A DNA stretch of 64,000 bases from Mycobacterium sp. (GCA_021732005.1 JAKFVT010000005.1:17407-81406), one strand, 5' to 3'; shown: positions 42,609 through 51,487, numbered from the stretch's first letter. Notes: generated by a model not told the origin, from the letters alone. Numbers and translations are program-made.

Positions 42609-43820
42609 ATGACTTTCTCTCTTGAACTGCCAGAAGAAGTCGTCCATGTCCGCGACTGGGTGCACCAGTTCGCCGCTGAGGTGGTACGACCCGCGGCCGC
42701 CGAGTGGGATGAGCGCGAAGAAACCCCCTGGCCGCTGATCCAGGAGGCCGCCAAGGTCGGCCTCTACACCCCTGAGCTTTTTGCCGAGATGTCCGTCGAA
42801 CCCTCGGGCCTCGGGATGATCACCGTGTTCGAGGAACTGTTCTGGGGCGACGCCGGCATCGCGCTGTCGATCCTGGGCACCGGGCTGGCCGCCGCGTCGC
42901 TGGCCGCCAACGGCACCCCCGAGCAGTTGGGCCACTGGTTGCCCGAGATGTTCGGTACCCCCGGCGATCCGCACCTGGCGGCGTTCTGTTCCTCGGAGCC
43001 CGGCGCCGGTTCCGATGTCGGCGCCGTGCGCACCCGCGCCCGCTACGAGCAGGCCACCGACGAGTGGGTGCTGGACGGCACCAAGACCTGGGCCACCAAC
43101 GGCGGTATCGCCAATGTCCACATCGTGGTGGCGTCCGTGCATCCCGAACTCGGGACCCGCGGTCAGGCGACGTTCATCATTCCGCCGAACACCCCCGGCT
43201 TCTCGCAGGGGCAGAAGTTCAAGAAGCACGGTATCCGCGCCTCGCACACCGCCGAGGTGGTGCTCGAGAACGTCCGTCTGCCAGGCAATCTGATTCTGGG
43301 TGGGATGGAGAAGTTCGAGCAGCGGATCGCCCGTGCCCGGGAAGGCAAGCGCACTTCCGGGCAGGCGGCGATGGCGACGTTCGAGCGCACCCGGCCTGCG
43401 GTCGGCGCGATGGCGCTGGGCGTGGCCCGGGCCGCCTACGAGTACGCGCTCGAATACGCCTGCCAGCGTGAGCAATTCGGACGCCCGATCGGTGACTTCC
43501 AGGGCACCGGCTTCAAGCTGGCGGACATGAAGAGCCGTATCGACGCCTCGCGGCTGTTGATCTGGCGGGCCGGCTGGATGATGCGCAACAACAAGCCGTT
43601 CGCATCGGCGGAGGGGTCTATGGCCAAGCTGTTCGCCAGCGAAACCGCGGTGTACGTCACCGACGAAGCGATCCAGATCCTCGGCGGCAACGGCTACACC
43701 CGCGACTACCCGGTCGAGCGGATGCACCGCGACGCCAAGATCTTCACGATCTTCGAGGGCACGAGCGAGATTCAGCGTCTGGTGATCGCGCGGGCGCTGA
43801 CGGGTCTGCCGCTGCGTTAG
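42609..43820 (+). CDS. acyl-CoA dehydrogenase (FadE-like)
   Basis: This 403-residue FAD enzyme oxidises acyl-CoA to trans-2-enoyl-CoA. Clear family blocks are [65 protein letters not shown] and [45 protein letters not shown] carries the catalytic Glu of short- and medium-chain type enzymes, so unlike the pair at 9818-12207 this one looks self-sufficient. A single gene behind an inverted-repeat operator. Its stop lies eight bases from the convergent LLM gene's stop. Confidence 0.93.
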   Translation: MTFSLELPEEVVHVRDWVHQFAAEVVRPAAAEWDEREETPWPLIQEAAKVGLYTPELFAEMSVEPSGLGMITVFEELFWGDAGIALSILGTGLAAASLAANGTPEQLGHWLPEMFGTPGDPHLAAFCSSEPGAGSDVGAVRTRARYEQATDEWVLDGTKTWATNGGIANVHIVVASVHPELGTRGQATFIIPPNTPGFSQGQKFKKHGIRASHTAEVVLENVRLPGNLILGGMEKFEQRIARAREGKRTSGQAAMATFERTRPAVGAMALGVARAAYEYALEYACQREQFGRPIGDFQGTGFKLADMKSRIDASRLLIWRAGWMMRNNKPFASAEGSMAKLFASETAVYVTDEAIQILGGNGYTRDYPVERMHRDAKIFTIFEGTSEIQRLVIARALTGLPLR

Positions 43821-43827
43821 GCCGGAG

Positions 43828-44748
43828 TCAGGGGATCTTCGGTTTGATCTCCTCGATCACCCATTGGGCGTAGTCCAGATACTCGTCGACGCCGCGCACC
43901 GTCGGCAGGGGGACGGCGCTCACCGTTACGCCTTGTTCGCCAAGCCAACTCAATCGGTCCACGATTTCCTCTGCGCTCATCCCTGGCCGGCCATGCTGGT
44001 CGTCACGGATGGTGTGTCCCTCGCCGACCCGGGCCGTCGACATGCCGTGCACGACATCGAAAGGGCGCCCGTCGTAGGCGGGCTGAGACTTGATGAAGTC
44101 AACTCGCTCGGCGAGCTTGTCGGGTGGTGTCAGAAACGACCACCAGCCCGACGCGTACTTGGCCGCTCTGCGGAGGGCGGCGTCGGCGTCGCCGCCGATC
44201 CATATCGGAAGGTGTGGCTTCTGTATCGGCTTCGGCTCGAACGCGACGTTGTCGAACTGCACGTATTTCCCGCCGAATCGTGGCGATTCGCTGGTCCAGA
44301 GTTCCACGATCGCCGCCAGGTATTCGTCGGCGATGCGGCCGCGCTCATGAAACGGAACGCCGAGCAGGTCAAACTCTGGCTTGAGCCAACCGACTCCGAA
44401 GGTCACCATCATTCGGCCGTTGCTCATCCAGTCGGCCGTCGCGAGTGCCTTCGCCAACACCACCGGGTGCTGAAGGGGTAGCACGGTGATGCAGGAGTTC
44501 ACGCGTATGCGCTCCGTGGCACCGGCGATATAGGCCTGGGCCACCGTGGAGTGCAGGTAGTGCGGGCCTGACAGCTCGACGTGGTCATTGGGAATGATGA
44601 AATGCTCTGGCACAGCGACCATGTCGTAGCCCCACTGGTCTGCGCACCTGACCATGCGAGTTTGGTCGGCACCGGTGACCGCGGCTTCCCATGGTTGCGA
44701 CATCGCTTTGAGTCGCAACATGTGCGGGAGATTGAAGACGAGTTTCAC
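43828..44748 (-). CDS. LLM-class F420-dependent oxidoreductase
   Basis: The 306-residue TIM-barrel enzyme uses reduced F420 (or FMN). Typical blocks: VRCADQWGYDMVAVPEHFIIPND, RIRVNSCITVLPLQHPVVLAKALATADWMSNGRMMVTFGVGWL and EFDLLGVPFHERGRIADEYLAAIVELW, the last the common LLM signature. Starting codon GTG 44748 has AGGGGGCC just upstream, and the open frame beyond it is unrelated. Its promoter faces a TetR gene, with a CTCTA-N6-TAGAG site between them. The substrate could be a ketone, terpenoid or nitro compound; not predictable. Confidence 0.88.
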   Translation of the reverse strand: MKLVFNLPHMLRLKAMSQPWEAAVTGADQTRMVRCADQWGYDMVAVPEHFIIPNDHVELSGPHYLHSTVAQAYIAGATERIRVNSCITVLPLQHPVVLAKALATADWMSNGRMMVTFGVGWLKPEFDLLGVPFHERGRIADEYLAAIVELWTSESPRFGGKYVQFDNVAFEPKPIQKPHLPIWIGGDADAALRRAAKYASGWWSFLTPPDKLAERVDFIKSQPAYDGRPFDVVHGMSTARVGEGHTIRDDQHGRPGMSAEEIVDRLSWLGEQGVTVSAVPLPTVRGVDEYLDYAQWVIEEIKPKIP

Positions 44749-44798
44749 AGGCCCCCTGCCGTCGTCGCTCCAGGGCGACCGTGATCGGATTCCGAAAA

Positions 44799-44814
44799 CT
44801 CTACGATAATAGAG
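44799..44814. promoter_or_regulatory. candidate TetR operator CTCTA-N6-TAGAG (site 1)
   Basis: CTCTA-CGATAA-TAGAG lies in the gap between the LLM gene (start 44748) and the TetR gene (start 44879). An identical half-site layout occurs at 45557-45572. TAGACT at 44862-44867 could be the -10 of the TetR gene, placing its transcription start about five bases before the ATG. Confidence 0.6.
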
Positions 44815-44878
44815 AAAAAAAGGGAATCGTCGGCGGCGATACGGATCTTCGCCGGAATCGCTAGACTTCTCGATCGAC

Positions 44879-45529
44879 ATGCGACGTAAACCCAATCCCG
44901 AACAACGCCGCCGCGAGCTGTGCGATGCGGCGATCCGGCTGCTTGCTCAAGACGGAGTGAAGGGCCTGAGCCATCTGAAGGTCGATCGCACCGCGGGACT
45001 GCCTGATGGCACGACGTCGTTCTACTTCCGAACCCGGTCGGCTCTGGTGAACGCCGCGGCGGCCCGCGTCGCCGAACTCGACCTCAAGGATCTGAGCGCC
45101 GCCACCGCGGATTCGGGACGGTCTGCTGGGTCCTCCCCGGCATCGGGGCTCTCGAATCTGGTGATCCGTTCCGCCTCTGGAGCCCGTCTGTTGCGAACCA
45201 AGGCGCGCAATGAGCTTGCGCTGCAAGCTTCTCGAGACGCTGACCTCGACGAGGCGTTGAGCCGCTACAACGAGAGATTCTTGGCGCTGATCCGCGACGT
45301 GGTCGTTCGGTTGCAGCCCAAGGGTGAACCTGATGGCGCACTCGTCGACGAGCAGGCCTACGCCGTCATGACGTTCATCAGCGGCGTCATGCTGGCGTTC
45401 AACAGGGGCGATCATCGGATCAGGACCGCTGCTGAGCTCGAGGTGCTGATCTGCGGCATCGTCGACGGCGTCGGCACTGCGGCGCGCGCCGCGAACAGCC
45501 CGGCCGTCGCGAAAGCGCGCCGGCAATGA
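44879..45529 (+). CDS. TetR-family transcriptional regulator
   Basis: The 216-residue regulator has an N-terminal helix-turn-helix (residues about 8-55): NPEQRRRELCDAAIRLLAQDGVKGLSHLKVDRTAGLPDGTTSFYFRTRSALVNA, with SFYFRTRSAL at the usual TetR end. The C-terminal ligand domain is unclassified. Placed divergently from an LLM oxidoreductase and upstream of an aldehyde dehydrogenase, with CTCTA-N6-TAGAG sites at both gaps, it probably represses both and itself. The mRNA leader is short. Confidence 0.92.
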   Translation: MRRKPNPEQRRRELCDAAIRLLAQDGVKGLSHLKVDRTAGLPDGTTSFYFRTRSALVNAAAARVAELDLKDLSAATADSGRSAGSSPASGLSNLVIRSASGARLLRTKARNELALQASRDADLDEALSRYNERFLALIRDVVVRLQPKGEPDGALVDEQAYAVMTFISGVMLAFNRGDHRIRTAAELEVLICGIVDGVGTAARAANSPAVAKARRQ

Positions 45530-45551
45530 ATTCCACTGAATAATCCTCCGC

Positions 45552-45572
45552 CTCTACTCTATGTTAGTAGAG
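45552..45572. promoter_or_regulatory. candidate TetR operator (site 2, extended)
   Basis: CTCTACT at 45552-45558 and AGTAGAG at 45566-45572 are a perfect 7-base inverted repeat. Within it, CTCTA-TGTTAG-TAGAG at 45557-45572 has the same CTCTA-N6-TAGAG layout as site 1. It lies 79 bases upstream of the aldehyde dehydrogenase ATG, immediately after the TetR gene. Confidence 0.6.
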
Positions 45573-45651
45573 TGAGCGGCATCGAGTCGCGCGGTGGAAC
45601 AAATTGGCCGCCAGTAATTTCGATGTCCAAAGCGGTACAGAGAGGTGGAAT

Positions 45652-47136
45652 ATGACTGCTGTGCAGCCCGAGAGTGGCGTGTTGGCGGGTGAACCCCGGA
45701 TGTTGATCGGCGGCGAACTGGTGGATGCGACCGCTGGAGCGGTGTTCGACGTCATCCATCCGGCCAGCGAGCAGGTGGTCGGTCAGGCGGCCGACGGCTC
45801 CGTCGTCGATATGGAGCGCGCGGTCGGCGCAGCCCGCGCGGCCTTCGACACCACCGAATGGTCGCGTGACCTCGACTTCCGTTACCACTGCCTGATGCAG
45901 TTGCATGCGGCCCTCGAACGCAATACCGAACGGCTGCGACGCATCCTGGTCACCGAGGTCGGCTGCCCGATCACCGTGACCGGCTCGCAGATTGAGAGTC
46001 CGATCGACGAGGTCAAGCACTGGGCCCAGCACGGCCGCGACTTCGAGTATCTGCCCGACACCGGCCTGCACGACACCGCGTTGGGACCTGCGCGGCGCTG
46101 GCTGCACTACGAGCCGGTCGGCGTGGTCGGGGCGATCACGCCGTGGAACGTGCCGCTGTACCTCAACATCGCCGAAACCATGCCGGCCTTGATCGCCGGG
46201 AACACCGTGGTCCTCAAACCCGCTCAGTTGACTCCCTGGTCGGGCAGCGAGCTCGGACGAATCATCGCCGAAGAAACCGATATCCCAGCGGGAGTGTTCA
46301 ACGTCGTCACGTCCAACGCCAACGAGGTCGGCGCGGCGCTATCGGCAGATCCGCGGGTGGACATGATCACCTTCACCGGATCCACTGCGACGGGACGTGC
46401 GATCCTGGCCGCAGGTGCGCCGACTGTGAAGAAAACATTGTTGGAGCTCGGCGGCAAGTCGGCCCATATCGTTCTCGACGATGCCGACTTCGGCTCGGCG
46501 TTGCCGTTGGCGGCCATGATGGCGTGCGTGATGTCCGGCCAGAGCTGCATATTGCCGTCGCGGATCCTTCTGCCGCGCAGCAGATATGACGAAGGTCTGG
46601 CTATCCTCAAGGCCGCCATGGAGAACTTCCCGATCGGTGATCCCTGGGTGCCCGGGATCATGCAGGGGCCACAGATCAGCGAGGCTCAGCGACACAAGGT
46701 TTTGGGCCTGATCCGGTCGGGGCAGGACTCCGGTGCCCGGCTGATCACCGGCGGAGGCATTCCGGCGGAGCTTCCAACGGGGTACTACGTACAGCCGACC
46801 CTGCTGGCTGACGTTGACCCCGATTCGCCTGTGGCGCAGGAGGAGATCTTCGGCCCGGTGCTGACCGTGACCCCCTACGACAATGACGACGAAGCCATTG
46901 ACATCGCCAACAATTCGATCTACGGATTGTCGGGGGAGGTATCCAGTGCCGACATCGAGCGGGCGCTGAACGTAGCGATGCGAATTCGCACCGGAAACGT
47001 CAGCATCAACGGGAAAAGCCATTTCGGGATCAGCAGCCCGTTCGGCGGCACCAAGCAGTCCGGGCTCGGATACCGCAACGGAGATCAGGGATTCCTGGAG
47101 TATCTGCACATCAAGACCATCGGTTTCCCCGAGTGA
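45652..47136 (+). CDS. NAD(P)-dependent aldehyde dehydrogenase
   Basis: This 494-residue enzyme oxidises an aldehyde to its acid. The Rossmann part contains ITPWNVPLYLNI, KPAQLTP and FTGSTATGRAIL; the catalytic Glu is in LLELGGKSAHIVL, the nucleophile Cys in MSGQSCIL, and the C-terminal block EEIFGPVLTV is complete. The signature FGPVLTV and IAETMPALIAGN fit aromatic or acyclic-aldehyde-type enzymes; the substrate is unknown. ATG 45652 has AGAGGTGG upstream; an in-frame ATG 16 codons earlier lacks it. It is controlled, by arrangement, by the TetR gene just before it. Confidence 0.93.
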   Translation: MTAVQPESGVLAGEPRMLIGGELVDATAGAVFDVIHPASEQVVGQAADGSVVDMERAVGAARAAFDTTEWSRDLDFRYHCLMQLHAALERNTERLRRILVTEVGCPITVTGSQIESPIDEVKHWAQHGRDFEYLPDTGLHDTALGPARRWLHYEPVGVVGAITPWNVPLYLNIAETMPALIAGNTVVLKPAQLTPWSGSELGRIIAEETDIPAGVFNVVTSNANEVGAALSADPRVDMITFTGSTATGRAILAAGAPTVKKTLLELGGKSAHIVLDDADFGSALPLAAMMACVMSGQSCILPSRILLPRSRYDEGLAILKAAMENFPIGDPWVPGIMQGPQISEAQRHKVLGLIRSGQDSGARLITGGGIPAELPTGYYVQPTLLADVDPDSPVAQEEIFGPVLTVTPYDNDDEAIDIANNSIYGLSGEVSSADIERALNVAMRIRTGNVSINGKSHFGISSPFGGTKQSGLGYRNGDQGFLEYLHIKTIGFPE

Positions 47137-47152
47137 CGCTCAGTACCAGGCG

Positions 47153-47929
47153 TTACGTGCCAAGATCCGGCGCCCAGGCCACACCGTTGATGTGGCTACC
47201 GCCGTCGGCGAACAGCGTGTTCCCGGTGAGGTAGCGCGAGCCCTCGCTGGCCAGAAACACTGCGACCGGGGCGATGTCGTCGTACGGGTCGCCCATCCGG
47301 CCCATCGGGTTCGCGGCGTCGGCGATCGCCGCGATCTCGGGATGCTGGGCGGCCACCGCCAGGAATGCCTGGCTCTTGGCCGCCGGGCAGATGGCGTTGA
47401 CCGTCACGCCGGTCGGCGCCCATTCCCTTGCGGCGGTGCGGGTGAGCGTGCGCAGTGCCTCTTTGGCGGCGTTGTACTCCAGTGAGCCGACGTGGGCGTT
47501 GACGCCGTTGAGGCTGCACATGTTGATCACCCGGCCCCAGCCGCGGTCTTTCATGTGGCCGAACGCTTTTCGCATCGCCCAGAACGGACCGTAGTAGCCG
47601 ACGGCGAGACCGTGGGCCAGCTCGTCGTCGGTCTTGTTCTCCACCCGGCCGATACCGCCGCCGCCCCAGGCGTTGTTCACCAGGACATCGATCGACCCGT
47701 ATTCGGACACTGCCACGGCGACGGCGTTCTCCACCTGGTCGCGTTGGGACACGTCAGTGGCGACGAACAGTCCGCCGATCTCGTCGGCCACTGAAGTGCC
47801 TGCCGTGGGATCGAATTCGGCCACGACAACGCGGGCTCCTTCGTCGGCGAATCTCCGCGCGATGCCCGCACCGATTCCCGCACCGGCGCCGGTGACCAGC
47901 GCGACCCTGCCCTCCAGCGCGCCGCTCAC
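47153..47929 (-). CDS. short-chain dehydrogenase/reductase
   Basis: This 258-residue classical SDR has TGAGAGIGAGIARRFADEGARVV (cofactor loop), NNAWGGGG, and the catalytic SLEYNAAK (Tyr and Lys of YxxxK) near residue 160, then VNAICPAAKS. The substrate is unknown; the catabolic neighbours (SnoaL-like protein, aldehyde dehydrogenase, LLM enzymes) suggest an alcohol or ketone intermediate. It starts at GTG 47929, overlapping the upstream stop by four bases (GTGA). It is convergent with the aldehyde dehydrogenase (17-base gap). Confidence 0.92.
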   Translation of the reverse strand: MSGALEGRVALVTGAGAGIGAGIARRFADEGARVVVAEFDPTAGTSVADEIGGLFVATDVSQRDQVENAVAVAVSEYGSIDVLVNNAWGGGGIGRVENKTDDELAHGLAVGYYGPFWAMRKAFGHMKDRGWGRVINMCSLNGVNAHVGSLEYNAAKEALRTLTRTAAREWAPTGVTVNAICPAAKSQAFLAVAAQHPEIAAIADAANPMGRMGDPYDDIAPVAVFLASEGSRYLTGNTLFADGGSHINGVAWAPDLGT

Positions 47930-48402
47930 CGGGCGAGTCCTTCCGCAATCAGGTCAAAAGCCTGACCGCTGCCGTCGAGCTGGCGGGCGGTGCGACTGAC
48001 GATCTCCCATCCGTGGTCGGCGCGCTGCAGGCGGATGAGGTGCACGCCGGCCCGGGCGACGGCGAAGCCGCGGGACTCGCGCCGCACCAGCAGCATGGAC
48101 TGGCAGATCGCGACGGCCTGGTCGCCGTCGACGGTGACCGCGGGCGGGCCGAAGAAGTGGCAGCAGCCGCGGGCGATCAAGCCCCGGTGCTCCTCCGAGC
48201 GCACCATGGCGGCGACGTCGTCGCGGCTGGACATCTGCCAGTCACCGGTGTCGTAGCCGCCGTCGATGGCCCACAGCGCGGCGACCGCGTCGGGGTCACC
48301 GGAGTCGACGAGCGGTCCGTAGGAGGCGATGAGACGGGCGATATCACGTTCGTCTTCCAGGGTTTTCACGCGTTGCGCGAGGCTCTCCAAGGTATCGCTC
48401 AC
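47926..48402 (-). CDS. SnoaL/NTF2-like small hydrolase or binding protein
   Basis: The 158-residue protein follows the cone-fold pattern: an N-terminal helix (RDIARLIASYGPLVDSGDPDAVAALWAIDGGYDTG), middle strands (HRGLIARGCCHFFGPPAVTVDGDQAVAICQSMLLV), and a final strand (GVHLIRLQRADHGWEIVSRTARQL). Members are dehydratases or isomerases of polyketide and steroid type, or structural partners. GTG 48402 has AGAGGAAG upstream. It is coupled to the downstream SDR by a four-base overlap, and the LLM gene ends only 11 bases upstream. Confidence 0.85.
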   Translation of the reverse strand: MSDTLESLAQRVKTLEDERDIARLIASYGPLVDSGDPDAVAALWAIDGGYDTGDWQMSSRDDVAAMVRSEEHRGLIARGCCHFFGPPAVTVDGDQAVAICQSMLLVRRESRGFAVARAGVHLIRLQRADHGWEIVSRTARQLDGSGQAFDLIAEGLAR

Positions 48403-48413
48403 GGGCTTCCTCT

Positions 48414-49268
48414 CTACTGTTCGTCGGCCAGATCCCGGAGCGCGGCGAGCTGGTCGCAATAGTGCTCGGGGGAGTCGGCACTCACCGAACAGGTGATCGC
48501 GGTGGCGCCGACGTCACGTAACGCGATGAGCCGCTTGACCGTTCGGTCGGCATCGGCGATGGCGTCGACGGCGCGGCCGGTCGACAGCACCACCTCGAAG
48601 CCCACCGGCACGTCCTCGTTGGCCAGCATCGCTTCGATCTCGTTGGGGCTCAGGCCGAACGGTATCCACCCGTCGGCCAGGCGGACTGCGCGGCGCAGCG
48701 ATCGCAGGGTGCGCCCGCCGACCAGGATCGGCACCCGCTCCTGCACGGCGCAGGGCTCGACGGCGAACCCGTCGAACTCGTAGTGGCTGCCCCGGTAGGA
48801 CGGCCGGGTGGTCGACAGCGACGCGCGTAGTGCGCGGATGGCGTCGTCGGCGCGTTCGCCGCGGTCGTCGAAGGGTGCGCCGAGGAGCGCGAATTCCTCG
48901 GCCAGTGACCCGACGCCCACTCCGAGCACCAGCCGGCCGCCGCTGAGCCGGTCCAGCGTGCCGAACCGCTTGGCGATCTCCAGCGGGTGGTGATAGCCCA
49001 GCACCACCACCGACGTCGTCAGCGAGATCCGGGTGGTGTGGGCGGCCAGGAAGCCGAAGGTCGAGAGCGGATCCCAGTAGGTCAGGCCGCGCTGCGCGCC
49101 GTCGCCGACCGGGACGGCGATGTGCTCGGCGCAGGTGAGGTGGTCGAAGCCCAGCTCGTCAGCGGTGCGGGCGATACGGGCCAGGTCGTCGACGCCTGCG
49201 GTGGTCTCCCACGCGGAGGACACCCCGGGCAGCTGCATCACCATCGGCGTCGACAGTCCGATCCGCAC
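48414..49268 (-). CDS. LLM-class F420-dependent oxidoreductase
   Basis: The 284-residue enzyme is a second LLM oxidoreductase in this cluster. Blocks: IARTADELGFDHLTCAEHIAVP, ISLTTSVVVLGYHHPLEIAKRFGTLDRLSGGRLVLGVGVGSLAEEFALLGAPFDDRGERADDAI (the LLM core) and VGGRTLRSLRRAVRLADGWIPFGLS. The family acts on a range of substrates with F420H2 or FMNH2. The start is GTG 49268. Upstream, an IclR regulator is divergent, which suggests it controls this LLM-SnoaL-SDR transcript. Confidence 0.9.
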   Translation of the reverse strand: MRIGLSTPMVMQLPGVSSAWETTAGVDDLARIARTADELGFDHLTCAEHIAVPVGDGAQRGLTYWDPLSTFGFLAAHTTRISLTTSVVVLGYHHPLEIAKRFGTLDRLSGGRLVLGVGVGSLAEEFALLGAPFDDRGERADDAIRALRASLSTTRPSYRGSHYEFDGFAVEPCAVQERVPILVGGRTLRSLRRAVRLADGWIPFGLSPNEIEAMLANEDVPVGFEVVLSTGRAVDAIADADRTVKRLIALRDVGATAITCSVSADSPEHYCDQLAALRDLADEQ

Positions 49269-49373
49269 AGTGCTGTTCTAACCGGCGCCACACCGGTCGA
49301 ATGCTTGCGTCCCGGTGATCGAGACCGCTACGGTGCGGTAGAACGAATTCTCCCCAACCGGACAGGAGTGCTG

Positions 49374-50099
49374 ATGACCGCGGCTCTCACCGATACCGCG
49401 CCGGCCTCGATGCTCGACCGGTTCACGGCCATCATCGACGCGTTCGACGACACGTCAGCAGGTCTCACGCTGGATCAGATCGCCGCACGGGCGCATCTGC
49501 CGCGTTCGACCACGCATCGGATCCTCGACCAGCTGGTGCGGCTGCAGTGGCTGACGCATTCGGGTCGCGGGTACCGGCTCGGCGCGCGGACTTCGGCGTG
49601 GGGCGCCGGCGACAGTGCCGATGTCCGGTTGCGTTCGGTGGCGGCGCCGGTGCTGCACGAGCTTCAGGTGCGCACCGGTGCGGTGGTGCATCTTGGCCTG
49701 CTCGACCGCGGCGAGGTCGTACATCTGGACAAGCTGGGCGGGCCGTCGGCGCGGCAAGTGCCGACGTCGGTCGGCGTGCGGATCCCGGCCCACCGGGTGG
49801 CGCTGGGCGTCGCCGCGCTGGCCGGGTTGTCGCCGGAGGACGTGGTCGCCGAGCTGAGTTATGTCCAGGGCTGGGAGCCCGACGCGACGTGGTGGGGCGA
49901 ACTGCACAAGGTCCGCCGCCGGGTCGTCGTGCGCCACGGCGACTACGCCGGCCCGATGGTGTCGGTGGCAGCGACGGTCGGTTCACGTGCCGCGATCGGG
50001 CTGGTCACGTCGGACCGGGTGCTCGCGCAGCGATGTCAGCCACTGGTCGCCGCGTCAGCGGCACGGATCGCCCGCACCTTGGCCGGCGCGACCAACTAG
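49374..50099 (+). CDS. IclR-family transcriptional regulator
   Basis: The 241-residue protein has an N-terminal winged helix (residues about 12-65, FTAIIDAFDDTSAGLTLDQIAARAHLPRSTTHRILDQLVRLQWL) and the IclR effector domain with RSVAAPVLHELQVRTGAVVHLGLLDRGEVVHLDKLGGP and GVRIPAHRVALGVAAL. IclR proteins often sense a small catabolic acid and repress or activate the adjacent operon. ATG 49374 has ACAGGAG upstream, and the longer frame from 48987 runs antisense through the LLM gene. It ends four bases into the convergent DUF222/HNH gene. Confidence 0.9.
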   Translation: MTAALTDTAPASMLDRFTAIIDAFDDTSAGLTLDQIAARAHLPRSTTHRILDQLVRLQWLTHSGRGYRLGARTSAWGAGDSADVRLRSVAAPVLHELQVRTGAVVHLGLLDRGEVVHLDKLGGPSARQVPTSVGVRIPAHRVALGVAALAGLSPEDVVAELSYVQGWEPDATWWGELHKVRRRVVVRHGDYAGPMVSVAATVGSRAAIGLVTSDRVLAQRCQPLVAASAARIARTLAGATN

Positions 50100-51457
50100 G
50101 CAGCCGGATCACCGGTGTCTTCCGGCGGCGGGTCGCCGTCGTTCCCCAGCAGCCGCTCGGGGTGGTGATAGTCGTTGGTGCCGCCGTGCAGCATGGGCAG
50201 TTCGGGTGGTGGGATCCACTCGGTGTCGCCATTGGCGAGTTTTCGAGTTTTCCAGCCCTGGTCGAGGAGCCGGTGATCGGGTCGGCAAGCAAGGGTGAGC
50301 TTGTCGATGTTCGTCAGGCCGCCGTCGGCCCATTCGTCGACGTGGTGCACCTCGGTGAGATAGCCCGGTGCGTCGCATCCGGGGCGTGTGCACCCGCGTT
50401 CCTTGCCGTGCAGCATCATTCGCTGGTCTGCTGTGGCGATTCGTTTGGTGCGTCCGAGCCACAACGGCTGTCCGCCGACTCCGTCGAAGAGCGCGAGATA
50501 GTGATACGCGTGGGCGCCGAGCCGGATGACTTCCGAGATCGGCAGCAGCGTGCCCGCGGCGGTGACCCCATGCCCGGTCTTGGCCTGAATGTCCTGCAGG
50601 GTCGCCGACACGATCACCGTGACCGGTAACCCGTTGTGCTGGCCGAACTTCGGATCACCCAGCGACACTCGTAGCAGGGCCTTGAGCGCATCGTGCTGAC
50701 GTTGGCCATAACTGCGGGCATCCCGCTCTGCGACGTCGTCGGTTGGGGCGGTGGTGGGGCTCTCGTCGGCCGGATTGCACATACCCGGTGCGGCGAACTT
50801 CGCCATCCAGGCATCGACTAGCGACCGTAGCTCGGGATCGGCGATCAGCCGGCCCACACTCATGCCGTCGACCTGCTGGCCCCCGCACCAGACGAAGCCG
50901 CGTTTGCGGGCGCGGTCTTCGTCGGAGAACGTCCCGTCAGGATTGAGATGCAAGGCCAACCGGTGGGCGACTTTCTCGAGCTGATCGGGCCGCAACACCG
51001 CCGCCTTGCCGGCCAACGACTTCTCGGCCCTCTCGACCTCGACGGGGGGCACGTGCTCGGGCAGGTCGCGGAAGAACTTCTGGATCACCCGCAAGTGTTC
51101 GCCATCCAACTCCCCGGAATGCCACGCCTTCGAGGTTTCCGGCAACACCGGCGGCAACGGTTCGCCGGTCAGTGCTCGGCGGGGTGCGAGTTGTTCGGCA
51201 TCGCGGATGCGGCGTTTGGCCTCCCTCGGGCTGATCCGCAGCACGTCGGCCAGGGTGATCGGCACCGGCGGGCAGCCTTCGACCTGTTCTAGCCGAGAGA
51301 TCAATGCGTGAGAGGCCGCGACCTGCTGGCGCCGTGCGGTCTCCCACTCCTCGAGCACCACAAAACGCTCAGCGGGGGAAAGCCCATCGAGATCGATGGC
51401 AGCCAAGGACTCGAGGTACCGATTCCTCGCCTCCCGCATGACCTCGACCGCACTCAC
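50096..51457 (-). CDS. DUF222 / HNH-type protein (second REP13E12-family paralogue)
   Basis: The 453-residue protein is a paralogue of the 7443-8723 gene: it has the same LERLE/RRQVAASHALIS start, LRISPREAKRRIRDAEQLAPRRALTGEPLPPVLP and RKRGFVWCGGQQVDGMSVGRLIADP, and ends with an HNH-like region CTRPGCDAPGYLTEVHHVDEW followed by CRPDHRLLDQGW. It keeps more of the HNH His residues than the first copy (PDHRLL instead of CDNLL), but the Asn position reads Lys (DKL). GTG 51457 is one base after the predicted transcription start, so the in-frame codon at 51487 (inside the -35 motif) is rejected. DUF222/HNH proteins of this type are DNA-damage induced in mycobacteria. Confidence 0.87.
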   Translation of the reverse strand: MSAVEVMREARNRYLESLAAIDLDGLSPAERFVVLEEWETARRQQVAASHALISRLEQVEGCPPVPITLADVLRISPREAKRRIRDAEQLAPRRALTGEPLPPVLPETSKAWHSGELDGEHLRVIQKFFRDLPEHVPPVEVERAEKSLAGKAAVLRPDQLEKVAHRLALHLNPDGTFSDEDRARKRGFVWCGGQQVDGMSVGRLIADPELRSLVDAWMAKFAAPGMCNPADESPTTAPTDDVAERDARSYGQRQHDALKALLRVSLGDPKFGQHNGLPVTVIVSATLQDIQAKTGHGVTAAGTLLPISEVIRLGAHAYHYLALFDGVGGQPLWLGRTKRIATADQRMMLHGKERGCTRPGCDAPGYLTEVHHVDEWADGGLTNIDKLTLACRPDHRLLDQGWKTRKLANGDTEWIPPPELPMLHGGTNDYHHPERLLGNDGDPPPEDTGDPAA

Positions 51458-51464
51458 GCTTCGA

Positions 51465-51487
51465 ACACTAGTGCGAACCACCGACAA
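51465..51487 (-). promoter_or_regulatory. PafBC-type DNA-damage promoter with a near-SOS box
   Basis: On the minus strand TTGTCGGTG (51487-51479), eight bases, then TAGTGT (51470-51465) is an exact TTGTCRGTG-N8-TANNNT match, as at 7413. In addition TCGAAC-ACTA-GTGCGA at 51461-51476 overlaps the -10 and fits the LexA box with one mismatch, so both RecA-dependent and RecA-independent control are possible. Transcription would start one base before the GTG at 51457. Confidence 0.8.
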
